From Chitinophagaceae bacterium (GTDB lineage: Bacteria; Bacteroidota; Bacteroidia; Chitinophagales; Chitinophagaceae), in assembly GCA_947457465.1 (NCBI GenBank), contig CANGWB010000002.1, forward strand, positions 1 to 64,000: 64,000 nt of DNA. The letters run 5' to 3'. The position numbers and the translations under genes were made by a program. The notes under the pieces are model-generated. The model did not search any database. It was not told the DNA's origin and saw only the letters and a list, made by a program, of their open reading frames with translations. Positions within the stretch are counted from its first letter, which is position 1; every line of letters starts with the position of its first letter. Positions 8,633 through 18,635 of this stretch are shown here, piece by piece.

Positions 8633-11600
8633 TTAGAAACCAACATTCATACCAAAGGAGATCGTGCGGATCTGAGGAGATACGCTTTGGTCGATACCGC
8701 CGGCTGTGATGTTGTCCGGATCGGCACCGCTATAGTCGCTCCATACGAACAGGTTCTGTCCCTGCACATAGAAACGTACACTCTCTACATATCCTTTACC
8801 GATGCGGCTGATCAGATCACGATCCATGTTATAGCTGATCACCAAGTTCTGCAGACGAACATAGTTTCCGCTCTCCACGAAACGAGATACGGCGATGCTG
8901 TTCTGGTTCACCTGGTTGCTAAGACCCCAGAATACACGAGGAACATCGGTCACGTCACCTGGCTTGGTCCAACGGCGAAGGATTGCCTTACCGTTGTTGT
9001 GGAAGCTCTGGCTGAACAAGGCTTCCTGCGCAGTGGTGTTCATGATCTGGTTTCCACCGGAGTAGCGCAACATGATCTCCAGGTCGAATTGCTTGTAGCG
9101 GAAGTTGTTGGTCCAGGCACCGAAATAAGTCGGAACGCCTTGTCCCAGTTTCACACGGTCAGCAAACCCCATGGTAGTAGCATTAGCAGGCAACAAGTTG
9201 CCATCGTTTGGTCCGGTTACGAAATAGAACAAACCGTTGGTGACGTTGTGCGTAACCAAGCGACCATCGCCCTTCAAATACATCGGGAATCCGTTGGCGG
9301 TGTTTACACCGGCAGACTGATAACCATGGATGATGTTGATGGGGTCTCCAACACGGATCAGGTTGTATGCGCCATTCTGAAGGAATGGAACAGGGTTGCC
9401 ATTGATCGAGTAGAGTTTAGAGATCTTGTTCTGGATCTTCGAGTAGTTGAAGTTCATATCCCAACCGAAATCTTTCTGGCGAACAACGGAGAGGTCGATT
9501 GAAAACTCAAATCCGCGATTGCTCAGCGTACCGATGTTCTGAGAAATAGAATTTCCGGGGATACCGGCACTGGGAGGCGTTGGTACGTTCAGTACCAGGT
9601 TGTCTACATCGTTCAGGAACCAGTCCATCGTCATGTTGACACGACCCTTGAACATGCCGATCTCCATACCGAAATCATATTTCGTACTCGTTTCCCACTG
9701 CAGGGCAGGGTTTCCGATGCTATTCAGGGCGATACCGTTCAGGTTTCCGTAAGGAGCTGGTCCGAAGGTGGCTGCCAAGAAGGGGAAACCTCCGAGGGTG
9801 TTACCAACTTTAGCATACGAGTATTTCAGTTTCACATCGGTGAAAAACTTGGTCAAGAAAGCACTGTTTTTCCAAATCGCTTCCTCGGAAGGGCGCCATC
9901 CCACGGATACACCGGGGAAGTTACCATAACGCTTATCCTTTGCCAGTGAACTCTGTCCGTCGCGACGGATAGAAGCTTGCAGGAAGTATCGGTTCTTGTA
10001 GTCGTAATTGATACGGCCGAAATAAGATTCAAAACCGGATTTACTGAAGCTACCCCCTACAGACTGGTTCGAAGCAGAACCGGAGATCAGGTTTTCTTTC
10101 AGGAAGAACAGATCCGCTACGTTCGAACCGTTCACGGAGATGAACTTGTTGGTTTGCTTCTGTACTTCATGACCGGCCGTCAGGTAGAAGGTATGACGCT
10201 TCACGCTGAAGTTGTAGTTGAAGTAGTTCTGCCAAACAGTACGCAAGAAGTTCTGGTTGGCGTTGTATGCGATACCATTGGAACTGTATCCGTCACCGTG
10301 GCGGGGATCCAAGCCCTGGAAGCTGTAGTCATTGAACCAGTCAGCAGAAAGTACCGTGCGGAATTTGAAACGCTTGGTGAAGGAAAGTTCCGCGAACGAG
10401 TTGTTGATGATGCGCATCTTTTCAGAGGCATAACGATTCTGCGTGAGCGTGAAGGCAACGTTCGTGTAGTTATCATCTACCCCTTGTGAGTTTGGTCCAA
10501 CCGGGATGGAATTCGCGAGGGGGAAGTTGATGTTGAATCCACCGTTACCGTTCACATTGTAAGGGTTCACGTTCGGCAACAAGCGAAGGGCAGAAGCGAT
10601 CGATCCGCTCAGTGCGTTCGATCCGTTGTTCTGGTCACCATCGTCTTGGCGGCTTACGGAAAGGTTGTTACCGAGCTTCAGGAAGCTGTTCACTTCGTGC
10701 TCGATGTTGGTACGAAGGCGGAAAGTTTTGTTGAAGTTGCTGATCACCACCCCTTGCTGCTTGCTGTAGTTGGCAGAGAAGAAGAAGCTGGTCTTCGCCG
10801 TACCACCCTGATAGCTCAGGTTGTGGTTTTGAACGAGTGCATTGTTGATCAGGGCAACAGACTGCCAATCGGTATTGACTCCACCGGGATTCACACCGGC
10901 ACGAGGGGCCAAACCACGGTTGGCGAATTTTTCATTGGAGATCTGTACAAACTCATCGGCGTTCAACAGGTCGAAACGCTTCAGGGTATTGCTGAATCCC
11001 ATGGTCATGTCGTAGCTGACCTTGGCTTTGCCTTTTGAACCTTTCTTAGTCGTGATCATCACCACCCCGGCTGCTGCACGAGATCCGAAGATCGCTGTAG
11101 CAGAACCATCTTTCAACACCTCGATGTTCTCGATGTCGGAAGGGTTGATATCACCCAATGCGTTTGAGTTTGTTGTGGCAGCCAGGTTACCCGTGATGAT
11201 GGGTACACCGTCCACTACGAACAGCGGACCAGTAGATTGGCTGATGGAGTTGACACCGCGGATGAAGATTCGGGCGGGTTGGTTTACCAGACCGCTGGAG
11301 TTAGTCACCTGCACACCCGTTGCACGGCCGGCCAATTGTTTGTCCACCGAAGGCGTGATCAGGTTCGCGAACTCTTTTGCATCGATCTTGGAAGCGGAAC
11401 CGGTAAACGCTTTTTTCTGCTGAGTACCATATCCGACTACTACCACTTCCTCCATGATCTTATCCTCGCTCTTCAGCGTGGCATTGATCACAGAAAGGGA
11501 TCCGATGTTGAACTCCTGCGCGATCATGTCGACGGAGGAGATCACCAACACCTGCGCGTTTGCCGGCAGGGTCAGGCTATACGTTCCATCGGTTTTGGTT

Positions 11601-11752
11601 GTGGTACCGGATTGTGTTCCTTTCACCACTACAGATGCATTAGCAACTGCGTTGCCTTTGTCATCAGTCACCTTACCGGTAAGGGTTCGCTGGGCCAATG
11701 CAGGTGCCACGGCGAACACAACTCCCAATAGGAGCAGATACAGTTTTCTCAT
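8633..11752 (-). CDS. SusC/RagA-family TonB-linked outer-membrane transporter
   Basis: The protein (1039 aa) has a signal peptide (about 1-20, ending APALAQ). A carboxypeptidase-like regulatory domain follows (RTLTGKVTDDKGNAVANASV...), then the SusC signature EEVVVVGYGTQQKKAFTGS, a plug domain (LKDGSATAIFGSRAAAGVVMITTKKG) and a long 22-strand barrel ending in Phe (SFGMNVGF). It imports a ligand across the outer membrane using TonB energy, with SusD as the lid. No FecI/FecR or hybrid sensor lies beside it. A terminator-like hairpin sits 27 nt upstream of the ATG. The substrate cannot be told from sequence. Confidence 0.96.
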   Translation of the reverse strand: MRKLYLLLLGVVFAVAPALAQRTLTGKVTDDKGNAVANASVVVKGTQSGTTTKTDGTYSLTLPANAQVLVISSVDMIAQEFNIGSLSVINATLKSEDKIMEEVVVVGYGTQQKKAFTGSASKIDAKEFANLITPSVDKQLAGRATGVQVTNSSGLVNQPARIFIRGVNSISQSTGPLFVVDGVPIITGNLAATTNSNALGDINPSDIENIEVLKDGSATAIFGSRAAAGVVMITTKKGSKGKAKVSYDMTMGFSNTLKRFDLLNADEFVQISNEKFANRGLAPRAGVNPGGVNTDWQSVALINNALVQNHNLSYQGGTAKTSFFFSANYSKQQGVVISNFNKTFRLRTNIEHEVNSFLKLGNNLSVSRQDDGDQNNGSNALSGSIASALRLLPNVNPYNVNGNGGFNINFPLANSIPVGPNSQGVDDNYTNVAFTLTQNRYASEKMRIINNSFAELSFTKRFKFRTVLSADWFNDYSFQGLDPRHGDGYSSNGIAYNANQNFLRTVWQNYFNYNFSVKRHTFYLTAGHEVQKQTNKFISVNGSNVADLFFLKENLISGSASNQSVGGSFSKSGFESYFGRINYDYKNRYFLQASIRRDGQSSLAKDKRYGNFPGVSVGWRPSEEAIWKNSAFLTKFFTDVKLKYSYAKVGNTLGGFPFLAATFGPAPYGNLNGIALNSIGNPALQWETSTKYDFGMEIGMFKGRVNMTMDWFLNDVDNLVLNVPTPPSAGIPGNSISQNIGTLSNRGFEFSIDLSVVRQKDFGWDMNFNYSKIQNKISKLYSINGNPVPFLQNGAYNLIRVGDPINIIHGYQSAGVNTANGFPMYLKGDGRLVTHNVTNGLFYFVTGPNDGNLLPANATTMGFADRVKLGQGVPTYFGAWTNNFRYKQFDLEIMLRYSGGNQIMNTTAQEALFSQSFHNNGKAILRRWTKPGDVTDVPRVFWGLSNQVNQNSIAVSRFVESGNYVRLQNLVISYNMDRDLISRIGKGYVESVRFYVQGQNLFVWSDYSGADPDNITAGGIDQSVSPQIRTISFGMNVGF

Positions 11753-11778
11753 GTTCTTGTTAGTTTTTGAAGATTTCG

Positions 11779-11799
11779 AAAAAGCCCGTGTTTACGGGC
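11779..11799 (-). terminator. Intrinsic terminator or attenuator just upstream of susC
   Basis: On the minus strand GCCCGT-AAAC-ACGGGC-TTTTT is a perfect 6-bp GC-rich stem with a tetraloop and a T run. It lies in the 187-bp gap between the RND gene and susC, only 27 nt before the susC start codon. It could end the upstream RND transcript or act as an attenuator in a susC leader. I see no TAnnTTTG box between this hairpin and susC. Confidence 0.75.
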
Positions 11800-11939
11800 G
11801 GTTGAAATTACTCAGTATCGAGGTAAAATCAACTAAAAATGGGCGATTTTTTGAGAGGGAAAAGGGCCTTTTTCAAAGGACGATTCAAATCCCCCTTTTT
11901 TTGCCCCCCAAAAAACAAAAAACCACCCCCTTTGGGTCC

Positions 11940-14336
11940 CTATTTCTTAGGATTTCTGTCCAGGCTGATCAGGATCGCCGGCAGGAGTACCAGGTTGGTC
12001 AATGTTGCCGTTACCAAGGTCAGTGAGGTAAGCCAACCTAAGGCCAAGGTGCCACCGAACTCGCTGAGGCAGAATACGATAAATCCTGCAATGAGTACCA
12101 TCGAAGTGTAAAGGATACTGATGCCTGTATGGTGGATCGTCTCAATCACGGTCTTCAACCTATCCCCTCCCTGCATGGGTAGTTCCTGCTTGTAATTTAC
12201 CAGAAATCGGATGGTCACGTCGATCGCAATGCCCAGTGCCACGCTGAATACCAACACGGTAGAGGGTTTGAGCGGAACACCCACCCAGCCCATCACCCCG
12301 GCCGTGATCAAGAGCGGAATCAGGTTCGGGATCAGGGATGCTAGCAGGATTCGAACCGAACGGAACAGATACAGCATGCACACGGCGATCAGGAGGAAGG
12401 CCCAAAAAATACTTTCTTTTAATCCGTTGATAATGAATCGACTACCTTCCAAGAAAGTCACACTCGTACCGGTAAGCTCGATCGAGTGGGTGCGCTTGCC
12501 CCAGGTGGAGTCGCCTGATTTTTCAGCCCGGGTGGACGAATCGGCGCTCAGCGCCAACAAACTATCGCGGTTGAATAATTCTTCCGCCCGATTCTGGATA
12601 CTGTCCAGCAGTCCCGGTAGTCGACGGCTTCCGATATCCGCCATGTTGACGCTGATCCGGGCCTGTGAACGGGTACTGTCCATGAAACTGCCGACCAATT
12701 TTCCTAAAGAAGACTTGCCGGTGGATGAATCACCTCGAAAATTCAGATACTGCATGAGTGCGGGCAGGTCATAGGAGGAAGGTAGCGCATAGCTGCCGGG
12801 GTCGCCATCAAAGAAAGCCTGTCGGGCGAACTTGAGTCCCTCTGCAATACTGAGCGGACGAGCAATGTCCGGAACGGATTGCAGGTATTGCGCCAGTGAA
12901 TCAATGTTCTCCAGGTTGCGAAGATTACGAGTCACACCCTGTTTCTTTTTGGTGTCAACCACGATCTCCAGTGGCATCACCCCTTTGAAGTTTTTTTCAA
13001 AAAACTTGAGGTCGGTAAATATTTTGGATGTTTTGGGAAGGTCATCCACGATGAATGCTTCACTGCGTAATCGGAGTGTACCCAGGATGGACAATATGAC
13101 GATAACAGCCGTGATCCCGTAGATGAGTTTACGATGATTGAGTGACCAGTATTCAAGTCGATCCAGCCAGCGACGCATCCAGGGATTTTCCAAGTAGCGG
13201 GTGTGGCGTGATTTCGGTGCCGGTAAATAACTCAGTGCAGCCGGAATGAAAATGAGGGAGATGAAGAATAATAAAAAAATATTGGTTCCTGCCACCAATC
13301 CGAACTCTTTCAATAATGCACTTTCTGTGAGGGCAAAGACCGCAAAACCGATCGCGGCCGTGATGTTACAGAATAACGTGACGATCCCCATCTTCTCGAC
13401 CATGGTCACCAATGCCTTTTCGCGATTGCCCGTTTCATTGTACGCAACATGGTACTTGTTCAAAAAGTAGATGCAGTTCGGAATACCGATCACTACCACC
13501 AATGGTGGAATCAACGCGGTCAGCAAACTGATCTTGTAACCCAAAAGATGCAGAAATCCCACACTCCAAACGACACCGATACCCACCACGATGAGGGAGA
13601 GGATCATCGCACTGACGGAACGGAAGAATAGCAACAGGATCAATGCCGATAACGCCACGGAAGCGATCAGGAATAATTTCATCTCCTGCTGGATCATTAC
13701 GGCTACCTGCGTGCGGATCAGGGGCAGTCCGCTTATGTGCATCTCGATCTTTTGTGCCCGTCCGAACGACTCCACCACATCCAAAATGGAAGAAATGACT
13801 TTTTCCCGCTCTTTCGTCGCCATCACTTCCTTGTTGATCCGAAGGCCGGTGAGATAGGCCTTCGTTTCCGGATTATACAGCAGTCCCTGATAAAATGGGA
13901 ATGATTCAAATTGTGACCGCAAACTGTCGAGCTCCGCCTGCCCCGATACTTTTTCCGGAAATAGTGGAATGGCATTCAATTTTTCTGCCACTGAATCCCG
14001 ATACAATCCGATCGTACCCGGTATCGATAAAACATCTTCCACACCACGGATGGTTTTCAACTCCCGGCAGAGGCGGGCATATTCGTTGAATACCGTATCG
14101 ACAAACAGCCGATCGGTCTGAATACCGATGACCAGCAGATTACCATCTTCACCAAATTTTGCCTTGAAGGCCTGATAGCTTTTGTATTTGGGGTTATCGG
14201 TGGGGATGGCCCGTGTGAACTCATAACTCAGTTGTACCTGACTGGCTTCATATCCCATCCAGCCCGTGAGCGCGGTTAAAACGATCAACAAGGAGATACG
14301 ATACCGTAGAATGAATTGTCCGAGCCGATGCCACAT
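11940..14336 (-). CDS. RND superfamily (MMPL-type) exporter
   Basis: The protein (798 aa from ATG 14336) is an inner-membrane RND transporter with two repeats. Each has one helix, a large periplasmic loop and a five-helix bundle. The first bundle contains IPPLVVVIGIPNCIYFLNKYH and the second VFSVALGIAIDVTIRFLVNYK, matching the conserved helix 4 of hopanoid/lipid exporters and SecDF-like proteins. It is shorter than AcrB-type drug pumps (about 1050 aa), and no membrane-fusion or TolC partner is adjacent, so a lipid or hydrophobic substrate is plausible. The track starts at a GTG (14354); the ATG six codons later is equally good. The gene is divergent from porZ. Confidence 0.9.
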   Translation of the reverse strand: MWHRLGQFILRYRISLLIVLTALTGWMGYEASQVQLSYEFTRAIPTDNPKYKSYQAFKAKFGEDGNLLVIGIQTDRLFVDTVFNEYARLCRELKTIRGVEDVLSIPGTIGLYRDSVAEKLNAIPLFPEKVSGQAELDSLRSQFESFPFYQGLLYNPETKAYLTGLRINKEVMATKEREKVISSILDVVESFGRAQKIEMHISGLPLIRTQVAVMIQQEMKLFLIASVALSALILLLFFRSVSAMILSLIVVGIGVVWSVGFLHLLGYKISLLTALIPPLVVVIGIPNCIYFLNKYHVAYNETGNREKALVTMVEKMGIVTLFCNITAAIGFAVFALTESALLKEFGLVAGTNIFLLFFISLIFIPAALSYLPAPKSRHTRYLENPWMRRWLDRLEYWSLNHRKLIYGITAVIVILSILGTLRLRSEAFIVDDLPKTSKIFTDLKFFEKNFKGVMPLEIVVDTKKKQGVTRNLRNLENIDSLAQYLQSVPDIARPLSIAEGLKFARQAFFDGDPGSYALPSSYDLPALMQYLNFRGDSSTGKSSLGKLVGSFMDSTRSQARISVNMADIGSRRLPGLLDSIQNRAEELFNRDSLLALSADSSTRAEKSGDSTWGKRTHSIELTGTSVTFLEGSRFIINGLKESIFWAFLLIAVCMLYLFRSVRILLASLIPNLIPLLITAGVMGWVGVPLKPSTVLVFSVALGIAIDVTIRFLVNYKQELPMQGGDRLKTVIETIHHTGISILYTSMVLIAGFIVFCLSEFGGTLALGWLTSLTLVTATLTNLVLLPAILISLDRNPKK

Positions 14337-14395
14337 GCGTTTGAATTGAGGCACAAAGAAACGAAAAGCCCTCCGCGTAACGTAAGAATTCGAAC

Positions 14396-14403
14396 TACTT
14401 TTG
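14396..14403 (+). promoter_or_regulatory. -7 box of porZ (TACTTTTG), leaderless geometry
   Basis: TACTTTTG is a perfect TAnnTTTG match ending exactly 4 nt before the ATG at 14408, so transcription should start at or within a base or two of the start codon. Confidence 0.75.
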
Positions 14404-14407
14404 ATTC

Positions 14408-16696
14408 ATGCGCTGGTCGATCCCATTAATGTTGCTTTTTCTGTTCCCGATCGGTTTGCGGTCCCAAGCCATCGGCAGCTGGCGCGAGCATCTGCCCTAT
14501 AACAGTGCCATCGATGTGGTGGAAGCAACTGACCGGATTTTTGCCGCTACCCCTTACAGTCTCTTCTCCATTCAAAAAACGAGTAGTCAGATCGATCAGT
14601 ACAGTAAGGTGAACGGGTTGACTGAAACCGGTATCCAGCGGATCTTTTTCGAACCGGTATCCGAACAATTACTGATCGCATACAGCAACAGCAATATCGA
14701 TCTGCTGACGCCCGACGATCGCTTCAACATTCCTGATCTCAAACGCGCAACGGGGGTGGGTGATAAGACCATTCATTCGATCACCTATTTCAATGGACGT
14801 TATTATTTATCAACCGGACTAGGCATCGTTCTGCTGGATCCCATCCGCAAACTCATTCCCGATACCTGGCGTTTGGGGGCCGGTGGTCGCTCTATTCCTG
14901 TTAAACAATTCGCCTTCGATGCAGGCTTTTTTTATGCTGCCACAGACGAGGGATTGAAATCCATCGCTCGATCCGGAAGCAATCCCGCCAATTCGAATAA
15001 TTGGCAATTGCTCAGCGGCACCAATGCACTTCCATCAGGTGCTTGTTCATTTGTGCAAACACTTGGGACGGACCTGATCGCAGCTGTACGGGATACGATC
15101 TATCGTCGTTCCGGTAATCAGTGGACGATCCTTCACGGATCCGACTGGCCCTTGATCAGTGCCCGTGTTTCTGAGGGAAAGCTGTTGCTCTGTCAACGCA
15201 AAGCAAACGGACAAAGTCGTGTACTCATACTCAATACCGATGGCAGCATCCAACGAACACTTTCTCAACCGGTAACCGTTTCTTTTCCGAACCAAGCTTT
15301 ATTGATGAATGGTGAGGCTTGGTTGGCGGATCTCTTCGGTGGACTTTCACGCTTTCCGGTCAGCGGCGCTGCTCAAACATTTACAGTGAACAGTCCGCAA
15401 GGTCTTGCAGCCGGACAACTCCTCACGGCCAATGGCCATTTCTTCGCTACTGCAGGATCCGTCAATGCAGCGTGGAATTATCAATACAATGGCGATGGGC
15501 TATATGCTTTACGGGAAGGGGAATGGGCCAACTACAACCGATATCGACTTCCAATTATGGATTCAGTGCTGGATCTGATCACGCTCGCAAACGATACACG
15601 TGATGGATCGCTTTGGGTTGGGTCTTATGGGGGTGGATTGATGCAGCTGCAAAAAGAAAATCAAATACGTCTTTTCAAGCAAGGGTTTTTATTTCCCGCC
15701 ATCGGTGATCCGACCAGTTATCGGGTTTCTGGTTTGGCATTTGACAAGGATCAAAATCTTTGGATATCGAATTATGGAACGGATCGGCCGCTACTTGTTC
15801 GTACGCGCGACAGTAACTGGTATCGGTTCAATACCCCGTTTCCTATTCCTGAAAATGCGTTGGCGCAGATCGGTGTCGATCCGTTCGGTTTCGTTTGGAT
15901 TGTTTCACCTAAGGGAGGTGGATTAATTGTATACGATCCCGGTGCATCGATTTCTTCTACGGCCGATGATCGCTGGAGACGTTTTCGCAGCGGTGCTGCC
16001 AATGGAAATCTTCCAAGCGATCAGGTGAATGGCATCGCCATCGATCGAGATGGCGTAGTGTGGGTAGCAACGGATAATGGGATCGCGTTGATCGATTGTA
16101 TGGAATCGCCTTTTGATGCCACGAATTGTGAAGCGTTTCGTCCCGTCGTGGCGAACGGTCCATTCGCCGGCTTTCTGTTCAATGGACAGAACATAAAACA
16201 AATAGCGGTTGATGGCGCGAATCGTAAATGGATCGCTACTTCGAGCGGTGCTTTTTTGATCGATGCCAGCGGTGAAAAAGTACTGCAGCATTTTACAGCG
16301 GAGAATAGTCCGCTGCTCAGCAACGATGTGCTGAAGCTTGCGGTAGATGGAAAATATGGTGAGGTGTATTTTGCAACAGACAAAGGGATCTGTTCCTATC
16401 GAGCCGATGCAACGGCTGCAGAGGAATCAGATGCGGAATTGTTGGTCTACCCCAATCCCGTACCACCTGGCTATACCGGAACGATCGGTATTCGGGGGTT
16501 GCCGGATCGTTCGCTGGTGAAGATCACGGAACTTGACGGACGTCTGGTATATCAGACAAAAGCAAACGGCGGACAAGCCACTTGGAATGGAACCGATTAC
16601 ACAGGCAGAAGAGTATCGACCGGTGCGTATCTGGTACTGGTGACCGATTCAAAAGGGAAATCCAAAAAAACAGGCCGCATCTTTTTCATTGAGTAA
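14408..16696 (+). CDS. porZ: PorZ-like type IX secretion beta-propeller protein
   Basis: The protein (762 aa) has a signal peptide (about 1-19, ending GLRSQ). The N-terminus IGSWREHLPYNSAIDV is typical of PorZ. Repeated propeller blades follow (AATPYSLFSI, LWVGSYGGGLMQL, VWVATDNGIALI), then a C-terminal domain starting ELLVYPNPVPPGYTG and ending TGRIFFIE, which resembles a type IX sorting domain. In Porphyromonas PorZ is a surface component of the type IX attachment complex that handles A-LPS. The propeller blades also resemble those of hybrid two-component sensors, but there is no kinase. It is 1 nt from recO, indicating an operon. Its presence implies that this organism has type IX secretion. 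Confidence 0.85.
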   Translation: MRWSIPLMLLFLFPIGLRSQAIGSWREHLPYNSAIDVVEATDRIFAATPYSLFSIQKTSSQIDQYSKVNGLTETGIQRIFFEPVSEQLLIAYSNSNIDLLTPDDRFNIPDLKRATGVGDKTIHSITYFNGRYYLSTGLGIVLLDPIRKLIPDTWRLGAGGRSIPVKQFAFDAGFFYAATDEGLKSIARSGSNPANSNNWQLLSGTNALPSGACSFVQTLGTDLIAAVRDTIYRRSGNQWTILHGSDWPLISARVSEGKLLLCQRKANGQSRVLILNTDGSIQRTLSQPVTVSFPNQALLMNGEAWLADLFGGLSRFPVSGAAQTFTVNSPQGLAAGQLLTANGHFFATAGSVNAAWNYQYNGDGLYALREGEWANYNRYRLPIMDSVLDLITLANDTRDGSLWVGSYGGGLMQLQKENQIRLFKQGFLFPAIGDPTSYRVSGLAFDKDQNLWISNYGTDRPLLVRTRDSNWYRFNTPFPIPENALAQIGVDPFGFVWIVSPKGGGLIVYDPGASISSTADDRWRRFRSGAANGNLPSDQVNGIAIDRDGVVWVATDNGIALIDCMESPFDATNCEAFRPVVANGPFAGFLFNGQNIKQIAVDGANRKWIATSSGAFLIDASGEKVLQHFTAENSPLLSNDVLKLAVDGKYGEVYFATDKGICSYRADATAAEESDAELLVYPNPVPPGYTGTIGIRGLPDRSLVKITELDGRLVYQTKANGGQATWNGTDYTGRRVSTGAYLVLVTDSKGKSKKTGRIFFIE

Positions 16697-16697
16697 C

Positions 16698-17444
16698 ATG
16701 GCTACGCCGCTACATAAAACAAAGGGACTGGTCTTGCGCGCCGTGAAATATGGTGATACGAGTCTGATCGTGACAGTTTTCACGGAGCTGTTCGGGTTGC
16801 AGTCGTATATCGTCAGCGGCGTTCGAAAATCAACCAAGAAGGGTAGTGGTCAGGCCAATCTCCTACAGCCGGGTGCCTTGCTCGATCTGGTAGTATATAA
16901 CCATTCTTCTTCCTCCCTTCAACGCATCAAAGAATTGCAGTGGCATGTATGGTATAATGAATTATTCACCTCGGTACCCAAACACAGTGTGAGTTTGTTC
17001 ATGATCGAGTTGCTGCATCGTTGTTTGAAACAGCCCGAACCCAACCCGGATCTGTTTCAGTTTTTTGAGGATTGTTTACTGGAACTCGACGCCGCTTCTG
17101 ATACGGTTGCTGCTAATATGCCGTTGTTCTTTGCCGTTCACCTTTCCTATTTTTTCGGATTTCGGCTGATGGATGATCGGGTGGAAGATAATTGCTGGTT
17201 GGATCTTCGGGAAGGAAGGTTTGTTGCTGAGCAACCGATCCACCCCGATCATTTATCACCTGCAGATGCAGCGGTCATCTTGCAATTGTTACGGGTGATG
17301 CATCCGCGTGAGTTGGCCGAATTGCGTTTGAATCGGGACGTTCGACGTCGATTGCTCCAATCGATGGAGGGTTATTATCAATTACATCAATCGGATTTCG
17401 GAAGCCTGCGCAGTTTGCCCGTATTGCGTTCGATATTAGAGTAG
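16698..17444 (+). CDS. recO: DNA repair protein RecO
   Basis: The protein (248 aa) has an N-terminal OB fold (MATPLHKTKGLVLRAVKYGD...) and a helical C-terminal domain. RecO works with RecR to load RecA on SSB-coated single-stranded DNA during recombinational repair. No C-terminal Cys cluster is visible, so the zinc finger seen in some RecO proteins seems absent. The track starts at TTG 16689; ATG 16698 lies 2 nt after the porZ stop, is a normal start and removes only three residues. The gene overlaps the convergent amidohydrolase gene by 9 bp. Confidence 0.93.
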   Translation: MATPLHKTKGLVLRAVKYGDTSLIVTVFTELFGLQSYIVSGVRKSTKKGSGQANLLQPGALLDLVVYNHSSSSLQRIKELQWHVWYNELFTSVPKHSVSLFMIELLHRCLKQPEPNPDLFQFFEDCLLELDAASDTVAANMPLFFAVHLSYFFGFRLMDDRVEDNCWLDLREGRFVAEQPIHPDHLSPADAAVILQLLRVMHPRELAELRLNRDVRRRLLQSMEGYYQLHQSDFGSLRSLPVLRSILE

Positions 17445-18611
17445 TCGTTGGCTTGTTTCCCAATTTTCGGATAAAAGAACAATGCCCGGCTTTCTGCCTT
17501 TTTGGAAATGTCCGAGTGCATCATCCCATCGTAGTGCGGATGCGCCGGAGGAGGTAGCCCATTGTAAAATGCTGACCGGATCGACCGATGGGAAATGGGT
17601 GCGGATGGACTGCATTTCTTTTGCGATACTGAGTTGCCAGTTACTGCTGTAACTATCGGTACCCAGTGCGATGTGACAACCATGTTTGATCAGGTTTTCG
17701 ATTGGAGGCACTTTATTCTCGATGTACAAGTTGGCATTGATGCAAATGCACCAGACGAGTGTCAAGCCGTTTTGTTTGGCATGCGTCTCTGCCCAAAGAA
17801 TATCTTCTTCCGGAGTGCTGGTATTGTGTACGAGAAAGATGGTTTGTCCCTTCGTGAAAGACGGCAGTACGGAACGCAGGGCCGATTTGCCGGTGATGGG
17901 GAATGGAGAGGTATCGATTCCAAAAATATGAAACAGACGCAGGTATTCGCTTTGTCCGGTTTTGTAGAGATCGTCCTCTGCCGGATGTTCCTGATTATGC
18001 AGTGAGATCACCTCGCCCGCTGTGGCCTCGTTGATCAATTCGAAGGTTCTGGGAGAGATCGAGTAAGGTGCATGCGGTACGATAGAGGTGCGGTGTTCGA
18101 TCGATGATGTTTGAAGGGATGCTTTGAGTTCGTTCGCCACTTGCAGATAATGTGCTACGGAGGCATCTGCCTTTTCATCGGTGAAGCTCAGTACTTCGGT
18201 GAAATTCTGCCAGCGGATCCGGCTATTGCTTTTCACAGCGGCGGTATCCGCGGTATTACCGATGTCGCCGACTGCTACGATTCCGTTCTCGTACATCTCT
18301 TTTTCAGCGAGTCGGATCTTTTCTTGAATGACGGCGGGATCAAATCCTCTTTTGGTGACAACGGAACAGAGAAATTCGATGAGTCCAGTATGAGGGGGAA
18401 TCACATCTTTCAGGTGACTCAGCTCTAGGTGACAATGTGCGTTTATGAGTCCGGGTACCAGCGTTCCTTTATGCATCGATACGTCCGGTCCGGCATCCAT
18501 TGCCTCTACCACATCGATTATCGTTCCTGATTCGTCGGTGATCAGGGCTTTGTTGCGGTGTAGTGTTTTACCGTCGAACAGTTCGTCGGCCTGGAATTTG
18601 CGTAGGTTCAT
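17436..18611 (-). CDS. Amidohydrolase-family deaminase
   Basis: The protein (391 aa) is a metal-dependent hydrolase of the cytosine deaminase/TRZ-ATZ/MqnX type. The metal ligands are visible: NAHCHLELSH (HxH), SLHNQEHP, FLVHNTST and LGTDSYSSN (the conserved Asp). The NAHCHLELS start of the barrel resembles aminodeoxyfutalosine deaminases of the futalosine menaquinone route, but no other mqn gene is nearby, so a general aminohydrolase role is safer. The track starts at TTG 18623, which lies inside the TACCTTTG promoter box and is impossible as a start for that transcript. ATG 18611 is chosen. Confidence 0.85.
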   Translation of the reverse strand: MNLRKFQADELFDGKTLHRNKALITDESGTIIDVVEAMDAGPDVSMHKGTLVPGLINAHCHLELSHLKDVIPPHTGLIEFLCSVVTKRGFDPAVIQEKIRLAEKEMYENGIVAVGDIGNTADTAAVKSNSRIRWQNFTEVLSFTDEKADASVAHYLQVANELKASLQTSSIEHRTSIVPHAPYSISPRTFELINEATAGEVISLHNQEHPAEDDLYKTGQSEYLRLFHIFGIDTSPFPITGKSALRSVLPSFTKGQTIFLVHNTSTPEEDILWAETHAKQNGLTLVWCICINANLYIENKVPPIENLIKHGCHIALGTDSYSSNWQLSIAKEMQSIRTHFPSVDPVSILQWATSSGASALRWDDALGHFQKGRKPGIVLLSENWETSQRLL

Positions 18612-18620
18612 TGTAGTCAG

Positions 18621-18628
18621 CAAAGGTA
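18621..18628 (-). promoter_or_regulatory. -7 box of the amidohydrolase gene (TACCTTTG)
   Basis: On the minus strand this is TACCTTTG, 9 nt before ATG 18611. It lies back to back with the prfA box, with 7 bp between the two. Confidence 0.75.
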
Positions 18629-18635
18629 ATCTTCA

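Noticed and set aside
8555-9502. A 315-aa plus-strand ORF over the susC 3' end
   Set aside because: It is a shadow of the clear SusC/SusD frames on the other strand and lacks any recognisable domain.
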